Source: DTYU01 sp040756575
Lineage (GTDB): Bacteria > Bacillota > Desulfotomaculia > Desulfotomaculales > Ammonificaceae
Assembly (NCBI GenBank): GCA_040756575.1
Contig: JBFLYP010000015.1
Location: 4,431-68,430 of the forward strand
DNA: 64,000 nucleotides
Direction of reading: 5' to 3'
Below the pieces are notes generated by a model. The model was given only the letters and a program-made list of their open reading frames with translations, made no database searches and was not told the origin of the DNA. Positions 17,863 through 26,983 of this stretch are shown piece by piece (the stretch's first letter is position 1; each line of letters opens with the position of its first letter). Made by a program: the position numbers and the translations under genes.

Positions 17863-18651
17863 TTACTGCGCTACGTTAATTTTCACGCGCCGGCGGGTTG
17901 CTACGTCGGCCTTGGGTGCGCGAATTTCAAGGATGCCGTTGGAGTAGGTTGCTTCTACCTGTTCCGCCTTAATGCTCGCTGGGAGTGCTATGGTCCGGAA
18001 CAGGCTGGTTACCTGGTTTCCGGCAAAAGCAGTGGCAGAAATCGACATCGAATCGTCGGTTACCGTGAGGTTGAGGTCGTTCAAACTGACGTTTGGCAGC
18101 TCAGCTGCGACTACCACGTCGCTGTTGGTCTCGTGGAGGTCCACCCTCATCTGGGCCAGCCCGGCCGAGGACTGAATGGTTGCGCCTCCGAGGCCCATAA
18201 ACTGGCCGCTGATGAACGGATTAACGTACCCCTGGATTGCAGGGTTGATGAATGGTTGGTTCCAGGCTATTGCAAGCGGGTGGCTCCACGTGGCCGTCAT
18301 CGGGTTGCTCCATGCAGTTGCCAGCGGGTTGGTCCACGCGGCAGCCATGGGATTTATCGCGGGTGACAGCATTCCGGTGCCTGCCGCCGGGTTTACCCAC
18401 GCTACACTCAACATTGCCGGGTTGGCCCAGGCGCTGGCGCCGCTCAGCAATGCCGGGTTATACGCCATGCTAAACGCGGGATTTGCCAAGGGATTAACAT
18501 TTATACCCTGGGTCAGCGCAGGATTAAAGGCGTAAACCACGGTGTTGCCCTGGGGACTCGGCCTCAACGCGACCGGAAATGCAGTTGCAGTGGACCGGTA
18601 TCCCTGGCTTAAGGCCACAGACTGATTGGGATTCATGGACTGGATGTACAC
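17863..18651 (-). CDS. Hsp20 small heat-shock protein with an Asn-Pro repeat N-terminus
   Basis: The C-terminal 100 residues are an alpha-crystallin domain (MRVDLHETNSDVVVAAELPN; later ATYSNGILEIRAPKA), so an ATP-independent chaperone is expected. The first 160 residues are unusual: a run of about a dozen units of the form A-W/Y-x-N/H-P-x (AWTNPLATAWSNPM, TWSHPLAIAWNQPF), almost free of charge. GTG 18651 has AAAGGAGG 8 nt upstream. It is followed by the terminator at 17812-17838. A second, shorter Hsp20 gene lies 1.6 kb away. The repeats might act as an oligomerisation or client-binding arm; this is inference. Confidence 0.85.
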   Translation of the reverse strand: MYIQSMNPNQSVALSQGYRSTATAFPVALRPSPQGNTVVYAFNPALTQGINVNPLANPAFSMAYNPALLSGASAWANPAMLSVAWVNPAAGTGMLSPAINPMAAAWTNPLATAWSNPMTATWSHPLAIAWNQPFINPAIQGYVNPFISGQFMGLGGATIQSSAGLAQMRVDLHETNSDVVVAAELPNVSLNDLNLTVTDDSMSISATAFAGNQVTSLFRTIALPASIKAEQVEATYSNGILEIRAPKADVATRRRVKINVAQ

Positions 18652-18818
18652 GGAATCAACCTCCTTTGATTTTGTTTTAAAAAGATACCGTAGTTATTTT
18701 TTGACCCGCTTAAATCTTTTATGCACCTGAAATTCTCCTGTTATGGTAAGAAATACGGTTTGTTTACTACACACTTTTACGGTGGATACTAAGACAGAAG
18801 GTCTGAGCCGGGTTCGGA

Positions 18819-19913
18819 ATGCCGGGAAGCAGACGCGCAGAAAACGCTTGGCGCGTTAAGGGCCAAAACCGGCACCCAAGAAAGTTTTGGAAGACTCAAA
18901 AGGTCGTAAAGGTTTGGGTGAGGATTGTGCCGTATCTCGAGAGGCGCGAGATTATCGCTGAAATCGGTCAAATACGAAATTCTTCGGTAATTTGCTATTT
19001 TACCGGTGACAGGGAAAACGTATCGACCAGGATTGCACCTGATGTGATGCCTGTTCTCTACCGGCATTTACGCCTGTTAAAAACGCCCAAGCGCATTGCT
19101 CTCTTCCTTTATACCCGAGGTGGTGATGTGCTGACGCCCTGGCGGCTGGTACACCTTTTTAGGGAGTTTGCACCGTACTTTGACGTCCTTGTCCCTTTCC
19201 GGGCCTACAGCGCGGGGACACTGATCTGCCTCGGGGCCGACGAGATTGTAATGACGAAGATGGGGGAGTTGGGTCCGATTGATCCCAGTGTGGTCAACGC
19301 ATTCAATCCGCAGGACCCGAACAATCCTTCTGCACGTATTCCGGTCAATGTGGAGGATGTTTACTCTTATCTTGCGCTCGCAAGGGAACAGGCAGGTCTC
19401 AGCAGCGAGGAGTTCCTGGCAAAAACCTTTGCACTGCTTGCGGAACGCATCCATCCGCTGGCCCTGGGTAATGTGCACCGGAACTACCTCCTGGTGCGGT
19501 CGCTGGCCAGGCGGCTGTTGGGCCTGCGCGCCGAGCCGTTCCCGGAAGAACGAATGCAGCACATCATTGACAGCCTTACAGAGAAGCTGTACGCCCATAA
19601 CCACATGATTTCGCGGAAGGAAGCTGCCGAGGAGATCATGCTGCCGGTTGTCTTCCCTTCAGAGAGGCTCGAACAGCTCCTCTGGGAGCTCTACGAGGAT
19701 TTTGCGGCGGAGCTTGTCATGCTGCAGCCTTTTAACCCGGCCGAAATCTTGCGCGGTTCCAGGACCGAGTTCGAGGTCACCGGCGGCTTTGTGGAATCGG
19801 AACGCGGCCAGGACGCGTTTGTTTTTAACGGAGTGGTAGAGCGGCGCGACTTTCCAGAGGCGGCTCAAATCAACGTCAACATTCTAAAACAGGGATGGCA
19901 CAGCCGGATATAA
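18819..19913 (+). CDS. SDH_sah-type serine protease (ClpP/SppA class)
   Basis: Belongs to the clan of ClpP-fold serine proteases (PF01972, 'serine dehydrogenase proteinase'). The visible motifs are FLYTRGGDVLTPWRL (substrate loop) and YSAGTLICLGADEIVM, where the Ser of YSAGT is the predicted nucleophile, followed by GELGPIDPSV. No clear N-terminal membrane segment is present. ATG 18819 gives 364 aa but its ribosome site is poor; GTG 18918, with AAAGG 5 nt upstream, would give 331 aa and start just before the conserved part. It lies between two Hsp20 genes, which suggests a role in protein quality control. Confidence 0.78.
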   Translation: MPGSRRAENAWRVKGQNRHPRKFWKTQKVVKVWVRIVPYLERREIIAEIGQIRNSSVICYFTGDRENVSTRIAPDVMPVLYRHLRLLKTPKRIALFLYTRGGDVLTPWRLVHLFREFAPYFDVLVPFRAYSAGTLICLGADEIVMTKMGELGPIDPSVVNAFNPQDPNNPSARIPVNVEDVYSYLALAREQAGLSSEEFLAKTFALLAERIHPLALGNVHRNYLLVRSLARRLLGLRAEPFPEERMQHIIDSLTEKLYAHNHMISRKEAAEEIMLPVVFPSERLEQLLWELYEDFAAELVMLQPFNPAEILRGSRTEFEVTGGFVESERGQDAFVFNGVVERRDFPEAAQINVNILKQGWHSRI

Positions 19914-19994
19914 GCCCGGAGGGCGGAAAATAAATTAAGGAAACAAAAGCGTAGGATCAAAATAAACGGGACAACTCTCAGAAGGGGGCAAAAC

Positions 19995-20177
19995 ATGAAC
20001 GAAAAAGAGAACCGCCGGCGTGTGACCCCGCGGGTCACCCTCGTCAGATTTACCTACCCTTTGTCAAACAGGTATTACCTTCTTACCAACAGCAGCGGTT
20101 ATCCTTCAGCGGAGTACCAGTTTCCTTATCGTGGGGTGGGCGAGACGGGTTTTATTATTCGGGAAATTGACAGGTAA
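19995..20177 (+). CDS. Small hypothetical protein, 60 aa
   Basis: ATG 19995 is preceded by AGAAGGGGG at good spacing, which supports translation. The product is basic at the N-terminus (MNEKENRRRVTPRVTLVRF) and Tyr/Gly-rich afterwards (NRYYLLTNSSGYPSAEY). There is no recognisable domain, signal or membrane segment. It lies between the protease gene and a convergent Hsp20 gene. Function unknown. Confidence 0.5.
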   Translation: MNEKENRRRVTPRVTLVRFTYPLSNRYYLLTNSSGYPSAEYQFPYRGVGETGFIIREIDR

Positions 20178-20278
20178 GCGCTGCGGTCCGATAAAGCGTA
20201 ACGGAATGCCGGTTAGCCCGGTTCCAGGAACCGTTGAAAAAATCCGCCTTAAAGGGCTGCCCTGGAGACTGACCGCGG

Positions 20279-20695
20279 CTACCAGTCTTTCTCCTTTTCC
20301 TTTTCCTTTTCCTTTTCTTTTTCCTTCCTACTCTTCTTATTAAACCTTACCACTAACACGCCGTTAGTGAGGTCGGCAGTGACGCCCTCGTGATCAGCAT
20401 CCCCCGGGAGTGCCAGCAACCGGGCGTAAGTGCCCCGCGGGCGCTCGGCGTAGAGGGGTGTGCCCAGTGGGATTTTGTCGCTCATCGGTCCCCTTAAAGC
20501 TACCTCTGACGGAGAGATTTCGAGCACTAATTTGTCCGGGTCGGCTCCTGCTACGTCCAGGAGATACACGACCTGGTCGCCGGTGTCAATGATATCTACT
20601 CGCGGCATGATGGTGGCGGGAACCGACCAGGCCGGCACTCCAGCGGCCGTGCTTCCAACCACTTCCGGGTTAGGGGTGATCTGCCGAATCTCCAT
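20279..20695 (-). CDS. Hsp20-family small heat-shock protein with a Lys-Glu tail
   Basis: A 138-aa protein with an alpha-crystallin-like core (PRVDIIDTGDQVVYLLDVAG; TYARLLALPGDADHEGV; LTNGVLVVRF). The C-terminus is a charged run of alternating K and E (about seven KE units) encoded by a tandem six-base CCTTTT repeat at 20288-20325, so its length is prone to slippage. ATG 20695 has GGAGGAG 8 nt upstream. It is a paralogue of the larger Hsp20 gene at 17863-18651 but lacks the Asn-Pro arm. Confidence 0.83.
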   Translation of the reverse strand: MEIRQITPNPEVVGSTAAGVPAWSVPATIMPRVDIIDTGDQVVYLLDVAGADPDKLVLEISPSEVALRGPMSDKIPLGTPLYAERPRGTYARLLALPGDADHEGVTADLTNGVLVVRFNKKSRKEKEKEKEKEKEKDW

Positions 20696-20894
20696 TAAAG
20701 CACTCCTCCATAAAAGGTGTCAGAGTCACTCTAAAAGCCTTCAGGGCTGTGACTATTTTGGCCGATTAGCCGGTCGTTTATGCAGGCTTTAAAAGCGTGA
20801 GCTGCCAAAAGGGATTCCGGGGACTGCGGCGAAAAGTTCACAGTAGTCTAAAACTAAACAGCTTGAACGTTATTTTAGGCGAGGCTGGGGAATT

Positions 20895-22097
20895 ATGAAC
20901 GCCTATGGTTTGCTGGAAGAATTCAAGACACCGGTCGGCTCTTTGCTCCGATTCGAGAAGGGGAAGGCCCTGGTGAAGTTGGCAGGCTTGTCTTTACTGC
21001 TGCTGGGACTGCCGCTATTGGGCGTGTGGCTGTCCGGCGGGTCTGTTGCCTCTTATCTGACATTTCCACCGCAGACGCGCATGGTGGTACAGCCGCCCTT
21101 TTCCTGGACTGCCTTCATTTTGCTTGCCCTCTTGCCTTTTTCAACGGCGTTGCTTTATGCAGCCTGGTTGAAACGCCCGCCGGCTGCGGCTGCCGGGGAC
21201 TTTCGCAAACGCATAAAACGGTCTTTCCCCTGGTGGGGTGCGGCCGGCTTGGTACTGCTAATTACGGCCTGGGTTTTAGCCTGGACACGATTTCCCTGGT
21301 TTGAGAGATGGCAGCCGTTTACGTTCAGTCCCTTGTGGGTGGCCTATATTTTAATAATAAATGCACTAACGTTCAGGCGGACAGGGAAATGCCTGTTAAC
21401 CAGCCGGCCTGGGTATTTCCTGGGGTTGTTCTTACTCAGTGCTTTGTTCTGGTGGTACTTTGAATACCTGAACCGTTTTGTTCAGAACTGGTATTACGTC
21501 GGAATCCAGTCTTTCGGACCCCTGCAGTACTTTCTTTTAGCTACACCTCCTTTTGCAACGGTCTTACCTGCGGTTCTAAGCACCGCTGAGTGGATTGCGA
21601 GCTATCCTTTTTGGGGGCGGCCCAGGGAAGGATTCATAGGACTCAGGGTGAAGAAGCCGCGGGCGGTCGCAGGAGCGGTGCTCTTGCTTTCGGCCTCGGG
21701 TCTTTTAGGGATCGGGGTCTGGCCGAGTTACCTCTTTCCGTTGCTCTGGTTGTCGCCGGTAACAATAATCTTGTCACTCCAGGTGCTTTTAGGAGAGGAA
21801 ACGATTTTTTCGGCGGTGAAAACCGGTGACTGGCGCCCTGTATTAATTCCTGCTCTGGCGGGGTTGTTCTGCGGTTTCTTTTGGGAAATGTGGAATTATT
21901 ACAGTTTGGCCCGCTGGGAATACGCTGTACCTTTTGTGCACCGCTTTCAAGTTTTTGAAATGCCGCTTCTCGGCTATGCAGGTTACCTGCCGTTCGGGCT
22001 CGAATGCGCAGTGGTTGCGGATCAGCTTGAGCGGCTCCAACCCGTTGGCAAAGGAGGGCGCCAGGGCGATTTGCCTCAGCCGGCCGGTCTTAATTAA
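20895..22097 (+). CDS. Polytopic membrane protein, unknown function
   Basis: A 400-aa protein with roughly ten hydrophobic segments (for instance LAGLSLLLLGLPLLGVWL, AAGLVLLITAWVLAW, LGLFLLSALFWWYFEYL, LIPALAGLFCGFFWEMWNYY). Aromatic residues are abundant. The late motif GYLPFGLECAVVADQL looks conserved in kind but I cannot name the family. ATG 20895 follows GAGGCTGGGG. It stands alone between the chaperone genes and the dap operon. Confidence 0.75.
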   Translation: MNAYGLLEEFKTPVGSLLRFEKGKALVKLAGLSLLLLGLPLLGVWLSGGSVASYLTFPPQTRMVVQPPFSWTAFILLALLPFSTALLYAAWLKRPPAAAAGDFRKRIKRSFPWWGAAGLVLLITAWVLAWTRFPWFERWQPFTFSPLWVAYILIINALTFRRTGKCLLTSRPGYFLGLFLLSALFWWYFEYLNRFVQNWYYVGIQSFGPLQYFLLATPPFATVLPAVLSTAEWIASYPFWGRPREGFIGLRVKKPRAVAGAVLLLSASGLLGIGVWPSYLFPLLWLSPVTIILSLQVLLGEETIFSAVKTGDWRPVLIPALAGLFCGFFWEMWNYYSLARWEYAVPFVHRFQVFEMPLLGYAGYLPFGLECAVVADQLERLQPVGKGGRQGDLPQPAGLN

Positions 22098-22218
22098 ACC
22101 TTTGCAACCGCTCGCAGACCGTAGGTTGGAGGTGGCAAACCTTGCAAGTTAAAAGAGATGGGGTGCTTGTATTCGTACATAATGAGTCAGATATTTTTAT
22201 GCTGGATTTTCGGGTAGC

Positions 22219-22247
22219 TTGACTTTGGGGTTGTGTTGTATGACAAT
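22219..22247 (+). promoter_or_regulatory. Possible promoter of the dap operon
   Basis: TTGACT (22219-22224) and GACAAT (22242-22247) with 17 nt between them, about 30 nt upstream of the dapB start. The -10 box is only a fair match. Confidence 0.4.
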
Positions 22248-22275
22248 AAAAGTTAACACAAAGGGAGGTGGGAGA

Positions 22276-23073
22276 TTGGTCAAGGTGGTGGTAACCGGGG
22301 CTGCCGGCCGGATGGGCCGGGAGGTCGTCCGGGCGGTGAGCAGGACACCCGGCATGGCAGTAGTGGGTGCGGTGGATGTCGGCCATAACGGAGAGGATGC
22401 GGGATCCCTTGCGGGAATCGACCCGCTCGGGGTGGTGGTGCGTCCCGACCTGGATAACGTCTTGAAGGAAACCGGTGCGGATGTAATGGTTGACTTTACT
22501 ACCGCGAAGGCAGCGTCGCAGAACGTACGAAACGCACTTGCATCCGGGGTACGGCCGGTTGTTGGAACCACGGGTATTCCAGCCGATGAACTGCAGGAGC
22601 TTGGGCGGCTGAGCAGAGAAAAGGGCGTAGGCGGGGTGATAGCACCCAACTTCGCGATCGGTGCGGTTTTAATGATGCACTTTGCGGGAATCGCTGCCCG
22701 CTACCTGCCGGCGGCAGAGATTATTGAGCTTCACCACAACCAGAAAATTGACGCCCCTTCGGGAACGGCGCTGAAAACGGCCGAAATCATTGTGGCAAAC
22801 CGTGGAGACGCTAAGATTGAAGACTGTACGGAAATAGAAAAGCTGAGCGGAGCTCGCGGCGGCACCCTGAACGATGTTCGTGTTCACAGCGTGCGTTTAC
22901 CCGGCCTGGTTGCCCACCAGGAAGTAATTTTCGGGGGTTTGGGACAAACGCTTAGTATCAGGCACGACTCCATTTCGCGGGAGTCCTTCATGCCGGGGGT
23001 GATTATGGGGATAAAGAAGGTGATGGAGCTCAAGGAGATTGTTTTTGGGTTGGACAAACTAATATTTGCTTAA
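22276..23073 (+). CDS. dapB: 4-hydroxy-tetrahydrodipicolinate reductase
   Basis: NAD(P)H-dependent step of the diaminopimelate/lysine pathway. It shows the Rossmann motif VVVTGAAGRMGREVV at the N-terminus, MVDFTTAKAA, and the catalytic/substrate segment IELHHNQKIDAPSGTA at about residue 155. I chose TTG 22276 because GGGAGGTG lies 6 nt upstream and the protein then starts directly at the Rossmann strand; length 265 aa, normal for DapB. It heads a five-gene cluster for lysine, peptidoglycan and spore dipicolinate. Confidence 0.95.
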   Translation: MVKVVVTGAAGRMGREVVRAVSRTPGMAVVGAVDVGHNGEDAGSLAGIDPLGVVVRPDLDNVLKETGADVMVDFTTAKAASQNVRNALASGVRPVVGTTGIPADELQELGRLSREKGVGGVIAPNFAIGAVLMMHFAGIAARYLPAAEIIELHHNQKIDAPSGTALKTAEIIVANRGDAKIEDCTEIEKLSGARGGTLNDVRVHSVRLPGLVAHQEVIFGGLGQTLSIRHDSISRESFMPGVIMGIKKVMELKEIVFGLDKLIFA

Positions 23074-23223
23074 GTTAAAACGGCCTAATCCCTTCGGTTC
23101 CCTTGAGTAATTCGAACAGCTAACCCTCTCCTCTCTAAAAGCTTGCCTTTAGCTCCGGCTTCTCAAGCGAACCTCCTCTCTTCATGGCACATATACTGGT
23201 TATAAGCCGTGGGGGGAAAGAAA

Positions 23224-24120
23224 GTGAAGGGCAAACTGAGAGGGATCAATGTTGCTGTTATCGGCGGCGACCACAGAGCGGTTTTTACGGCCGAAGAGCT
23301 TTTGAACCAGGCGGCCCGGGTCAGGCTCGTAGGGCACCATACGGCGGTTCCCGGCATCCAATCGCTGACTGAAATCGATGCGGGACTTAAGGAGGCGGAT
23401 GCCGTGGTTTTTCCGTTACCGGGAGTAAGTGACGACGGGTACATTTATACTCCCGGGAGCCCCTTGTTTCTCAAAGAAGACGATCTGGCGTTACTGCAAG
23501 AGGGAACGCCGGTCTTCACGGGTTTTGCCAGAGGGTACCTTCAGGAGCTCGCCAACCGGCTGCGTCTGAGGATTGTGGAGGTTGCGGATCGGAATGACTT
23601 TGCCATCCTGAATTCCATCCCTTCGGCTGAAGGGGCGATTCAGTTAGCCATGGAACGCCTTCCGATAACCATCCACGGTTCGTCAGCCTTTGTTTTGGGT
23701 TTCGGACGTGTCGGCACCACCCTGGCGCGCATGCTGGGCGGCATCGGCGCCAAGATTACGGTAGTGGACAGGGATGCAGCTCAGCGGGCACGGGCGACGG
23801 AAATAGGTTACCGGGTCTGTGATTTTGCCGGGTTACCGTTTATTATCCATGAAGCCGACATTATATTCAACACCGTCCCAGCAATGGTCTTAACGGCTCG
23901 GGTGATCAAGAACACGCGGCCCGAAGTGCTGATAATCGACCTCGCAACCAGTCCGGGAGGAACGGACTTTGAAGCAGCAAAAAGCCTCAACAGGGAGGCG
24001 ATATTAGCGCCTTCGTTGCCCGGAAAGGTGGCGCCGAAGACAGCCGGTCGGATTTTAGGGCAGGTGGTCGCTGATCTCCTCGTTCAGGAAAAAGGCCTTA
24101 ACCTTGCGGTCTTGCCTTGA
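23224..24120 (+). CDS. dpaA: Dipicolinate synthase subunit A
   Basis: With subunit B it makes dipicolinic acid for the spore core. The N-terminal part (GINVAVIGGDHRAVFTAEEL) and the NAD-binding domain HGSSAFVLGFGRVGTTLARM at about residue 155 are characteristic of SpoVFA. GTG 23224 follows GGGGGGAAAG; GTG 23209 is an alternative five codons upstream. It is separated from dapB by 150 nt and followed 14 nt later by dpaB. In Bacillus the equivalent pair is expressed in the mother cell; no sigma-K-like promoter was identified here. Confidence 0.93.
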   Translation: MKGKLRGINVAVIGGDHRAVFTAEELLNQAARVRLVGHHTAVPGIQSLTEIDAGLKEADAVVFPLPGVSDDGYIYTPGSPLFLKEDDLALLQEGTPVFTGFARGYLQELANRLRLRIVEVADRNDFAILNSIPSAEGAIQLAMERLPITIHGSSAFVLGFGRVGTTLARMLGGIGAKITVVDRDAAQRARATEIGYRVCDFAGLPFIIHEADIIFNTVPAMVLTARVIKNTRPEVLIIDLATSPGGTDFEAAKSLNREAILAPSLPGKVAPKTAGRILGQVVADLLVQEKGLNLAVLP

Positions 24121-24134
24121 AGGAGGTGCTCACG

Positions 24135-24725
24135 ATGCGGCTTAAGGGAGTGAAGGTAGGGTTTGCGCTGACAGGGTCGTTTTGCACGTTGAACGAGGTA
24201 GTAGAGCAAATGAAGAAGCTCATTGAAGAGGGAGCGGAGATAGTACCAATTGTAACCCGGGAGGTTGCCACTACCGATACTCGTTTCGGAACGGCTGCTT
24301 ACTGGAAAAATCTGCTCAGAGAACTCACCGGACGCGAGGTGATCGACACCATTGTCGGTGCGGAACCGATTGGTCCAAACAAGCTGTTAGACATCCTCGT
24401 CGTTGCGCCCTGTACGGGGAATACTTTGGCAAAATTAGCGAACGCCATTACAGACGGGCCGGTTTTAATGGCGATCAAGGCGCAGCTCAGGAACCAGCGG
24501 CCCGTGGTGCTGGCAATTTCCACAAACGACGGGTTGGGAATGAACGCCCGGAATTTAGGGGTTCTTTTAAACGCCAAAAACGTTTACATGGTACCTTTCG
24601 GCCAGGACAGCCCCACGGGCAAGCCCAATTCGCTTGTAGCGCGGATGGACCTCTTGCTTGATACCATTATTCATGCTCTGGAAGGAAAACAGATTCAGCC
24701 GGTAGTGATCAGTTACGCTTCGTAG
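24135..24725 (+). CDS. dpaB: Dipicolinate synthase subunit B
   Basis: Flavoprotein-like subunit of dipicolinate synthase (SpoVFB). The motifs VGFALTGSFCTLNEV and LLDILVVAPCTGNTLAKLANAI match the flavoprotein (PF02441) fold. I chose ATG 24135 because AAGGAGGTG lies 6 nt upstream. Length 196 aa. Its presence is good evidence that the organism forms endospores. Confidence 0.93.
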   Translation: MRLKGVKVGFALTGSFCTLNEVVEQMKKLIEEGAEIVPIVTREVATTDTRFGTAAYWKNLLRELTGREVIDTIVGAEPIGPNKLLDILVVAPCTGNTLAKLANAITDGPVLMAIKAQLRNQRPVVLAISTNDGLGMNARNLGVLLNAKNVYMVPFGQDSPTGKPNSLVARMDLLLDTIIHALEGKQIQPVVISYAS

Positions 24726-24810
24726 CAACGTTAAATATGTCTGATTCTTTTTTGGAACGTAGAACGCAGAACAGAGAACGCAGACCGTTTTTGTAGAAAG
24801 GAGGCCTTCC

Positions 24811-25821
24811 TTGCGACAGTTCAACGTAGCAGTGGTCGGCGCAACCGGGGCGGTTGGCCAGGAGATACTCAAGGTTCTCGAGGAAAGAAACTTTCCTGCA
24901 GCGAAGCTTCGCCCTCTGGCCACCGCCCGGTCTGCGGGTAAAGAGATCCGTTTCAGGGGTGAAGTCTACACCGTTGAAGAAACGCGGCCGGAGTCCTTCG
25001 AAGGTGTGGAGATCGCGCTTTTTGCAGGCGGTGCGGCAAGCAAAGAGTTTGCTTTGGCGGCACGGGACCGCGGGGCGCTTGTGGTGGACAACTCCAGCGC
25101 ATTCCGGATGGAGCCGGACGTTCCGCTGGTAGTTCCGGAAGTCAACCCGGAAGATGTGCGGTGGCATAAGGGGATCATCGCCAACCCGAACTGCTCGACG
25201 ATCATCATGGTGGTGCCGTTAAAGCCCATTTACGACGCGGCCGGGATCAAGCGGGTGGTGGTTTCTACCTATCAGGCTGTTTCCGGTGCGGGAGCCGCGG
25301 CGATCAAGGAACTCGAAGAGCAGACTAAGGCGGTGTTGAACGGCAAGGAGTACCCGCCGCAGGTCTTTGCGCACCAGATTGCCTTCAACCTGATTCCGCA
25401 CATCGACGTCTTTCAGGACATGGATTACACCAAAGAAGAGTGGAAAATGGTGCTGGAAACGCAGAAGATTCTCCACGACGATTCTGTAGCAATAACGGCA
25501 ACAACGATCCGGGTGCCGGTCTTCCGGTGCCATTCCGAGTCGGTAAATATCGAGACGAAGGAAAAGCTCAGTGCTGCCGAGGCCCGGGAGTTGCTCAACC
25601 GGGCGCCGGGGGTGGTAGTGGTTGATGAACCGGCGGCGAAGAAGTACCCGATGCCTGTGCTGGCTTATAACAAGAACGAGGTTTTCGTGGGGCGTATTCG
25701 GGATGACAACTCCTTGGACAAGGGTCTTAACATGTGGGTGGTGGCGGACCAGCTTCGAAAAGGGGCTGCCACCAACGCAGTTCAGATCGCGGAGTTAGCG
25801 ATCGAGTACGGGTGCGTATAA
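24811..25821 (+). CDS. asd: Aspartate-semialdehyde dehydrogenase
   Basis: Makes aspartate semialdehyde, the substrate of DapA. The N-terminal VAVVGATGAVGQEILKVLEE binds NADP; the active-site Cys is in ANPNCSTIIMVVPLKP at about residue 128; GRIRDDNSLDKGLNMW closes the protein. TTG 24811 has AAAGGAGG 6 nt upstream. Length 336 aa, normal. A short degenerate repeat (GAACGTAGAACGCAGAAC) lies in the gap before it. Confidence 0.95.
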   Translation: MRQFNVAVVGATGAVGQEILKVLEERNFPAAKLRPLATARSAGKEIRFRGEVYTVEETRPESFEGVEIALFAGGAASKEFALAARDRGALVVDNSSAFRMEPDVPLVVPEVNPEDVRWHKGIIANPNCSTIIMVVPLKPIYDAAGIKRVVVSTYQAVSGAGAAAIKELEEQTKAVLNGKEYPPQVFAHQIAFNLIPHIDVFQDMDYTKEEWKMVLETQKILHDDSVAITATTIRVPVFRCHSESVNIETKEKLSAAEARELLNRAPGVVVVDEPAAKKYPMPVLAYNKNEVFVGRIRDDNSLDKGLNMWVVADQLRKGAATNAVQIAELAIEYGCV

Positions 25822-25998
25822 AACGGTCGTCGATCGTCAGTGGTCGGTCATCAGGCTGCTGTGATTCATGCCGATTGGCGCAGGAAGAGGAAGCGCCGGC
25901 CCGAAGCCAAACCGGCACGGCCCGGTGGAATCCGGTCCTTTATATAGCTGACCACTGGATACCGACCAGTGACCACTATTATTGGAGGTGTGAAAGTA

Positions 25999-26886
25999 AT
26001 GGCGGCGGATTTCGGGCGAGTGCTCACTGCCATGGTAACACCATTCGACAAGGACGGGGAACTTAACCTTAACCAGGCCAGGAAGCTGGCACGGCACTTG
26101 GTGGAAAACGGTTCCGACGGACTGGTCGTGGCCGGGACGACCGGTGAATCACCGACCCTCTCCAAGGAGGAGAAGGCGTCACTGTTTCAGGCAGTGATCG
26201 AAGAAATAGGTGGAAAGGCTACCGTGATAGCTGGAACCGGCAGTTACTCGACGGCCGACAGTATTGCGCTCACAAAGGTGGCGGAGAAGGCAGGTGCCGA
26301 CGGCGTGATGCTCGTAGCCCCGTACTACAACAAGCCTTCGCAGGAAGGCCTGTACCGCCATTTCCGGGCGGTCGCCGAGAGTACGAACCTGCCGGTTATG
26401 GTTTACAACATTCCCGGGCGTACGGCGGTAAACGTCCTGCCGGGTACCATGGCACGGTTGGCTAAGGACGTTCCGAATATTGTGGCTGTTAAGGAAGCCA
26501 GCGGCAGCCTTGACCAGGTTAGTGAACTGCGGCGGATTTTGCCCGACGAATTCGCGATTTACAGCGGGGACGACGCCTTAACGCTGCCGATCCTGTCCGT
26601 CGGAGGGAAGGGCATCGTCAGCGTCGTGGCACACGTTGCAGGGAGAAAAATGCAGGAGATGATCAACACTTACGCCAGCGGCAACGTGACTTTGGCTGCC
26701 AAGATTCACCGGGAGCTTTTCCCGCTGATGAAGGGAATGTTTATCACCACGAACCCCGTACCGGTGAAGGCTGCGCTCAACATATTAGGCCTGAATGTCG
26801 GCCCGCCCCGGCTTCCGCTGGTGGAAGCGACGGCGGAAGAAAAGGAAAAGATCAGCCAACTGTTGCGCGATGCGGGTCTTCTTTAA
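25999..26886 (+). CDS. dapA: 4-hydroxy-tetrahydrodipicolinate synthase
   Basis: Condenses pyruvate with aspartate semialdehyde. The motifs GTTGESPTLSKEE, YNIPGRTAVN (catalytic Tyr) and NIVAVKEASG (Schiff-base Lys) are present in order, and 295 aa is the usual length. I chose ATG 25999 with GGAGGTG 8 nt upstream. The 177-nt gap after asd contains an imperfect pair of GTCAGTGGTC-like and GACCACTG-like segments. It ends the dap/dpa cluster and converges on a leftward gene. Confidence 0.95.
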   Translation: MAADFGRVLTAMVTPFDKDGELNLNQARKLARHLVENGSDGLVVAGTTGESPTLSKEEKASLFQAVIEEIGGKATVIAGTGSYSTADSIALTKVAEKAGADGVMLVAPYYNKPSQEGLYRHFRAVAESTNLPVMVYNIPGRTAVNVLPGTMARLAKDVPNIVAVKEASGSLDQVSELRRILPDEFAIYSGDDALTLPILSVGGKGIVSVVAHVAGRKMQEMINTYASGNVTLAAKIHRELFPLMKGMFITTNPVPVKAALNILGLNVGPPRLPLVEATAEEKEKISQLLRDAGLL

Positions 26887-26955
26887 AAACGGCCGTTACT
26901 CTGCTATCTATCATAAAGCCGGTATGCGTTGCATTGAACGGCTGTATCGTTTTCT

Positions 26956-26983
26956 ACGGTGAACAGACGGTTTAGTTCACCGT
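26956..26983. terminator. Hairpin between convergent dapA and the CapA-like gene
   Basis: ACGGTGAAC pairs with GTTCACCGT around AGACGGTTTA. On the minus strand the stem includes the stop region of the CapA-like gene; no strong T-run follows on either strand. Confidence 0.4.
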
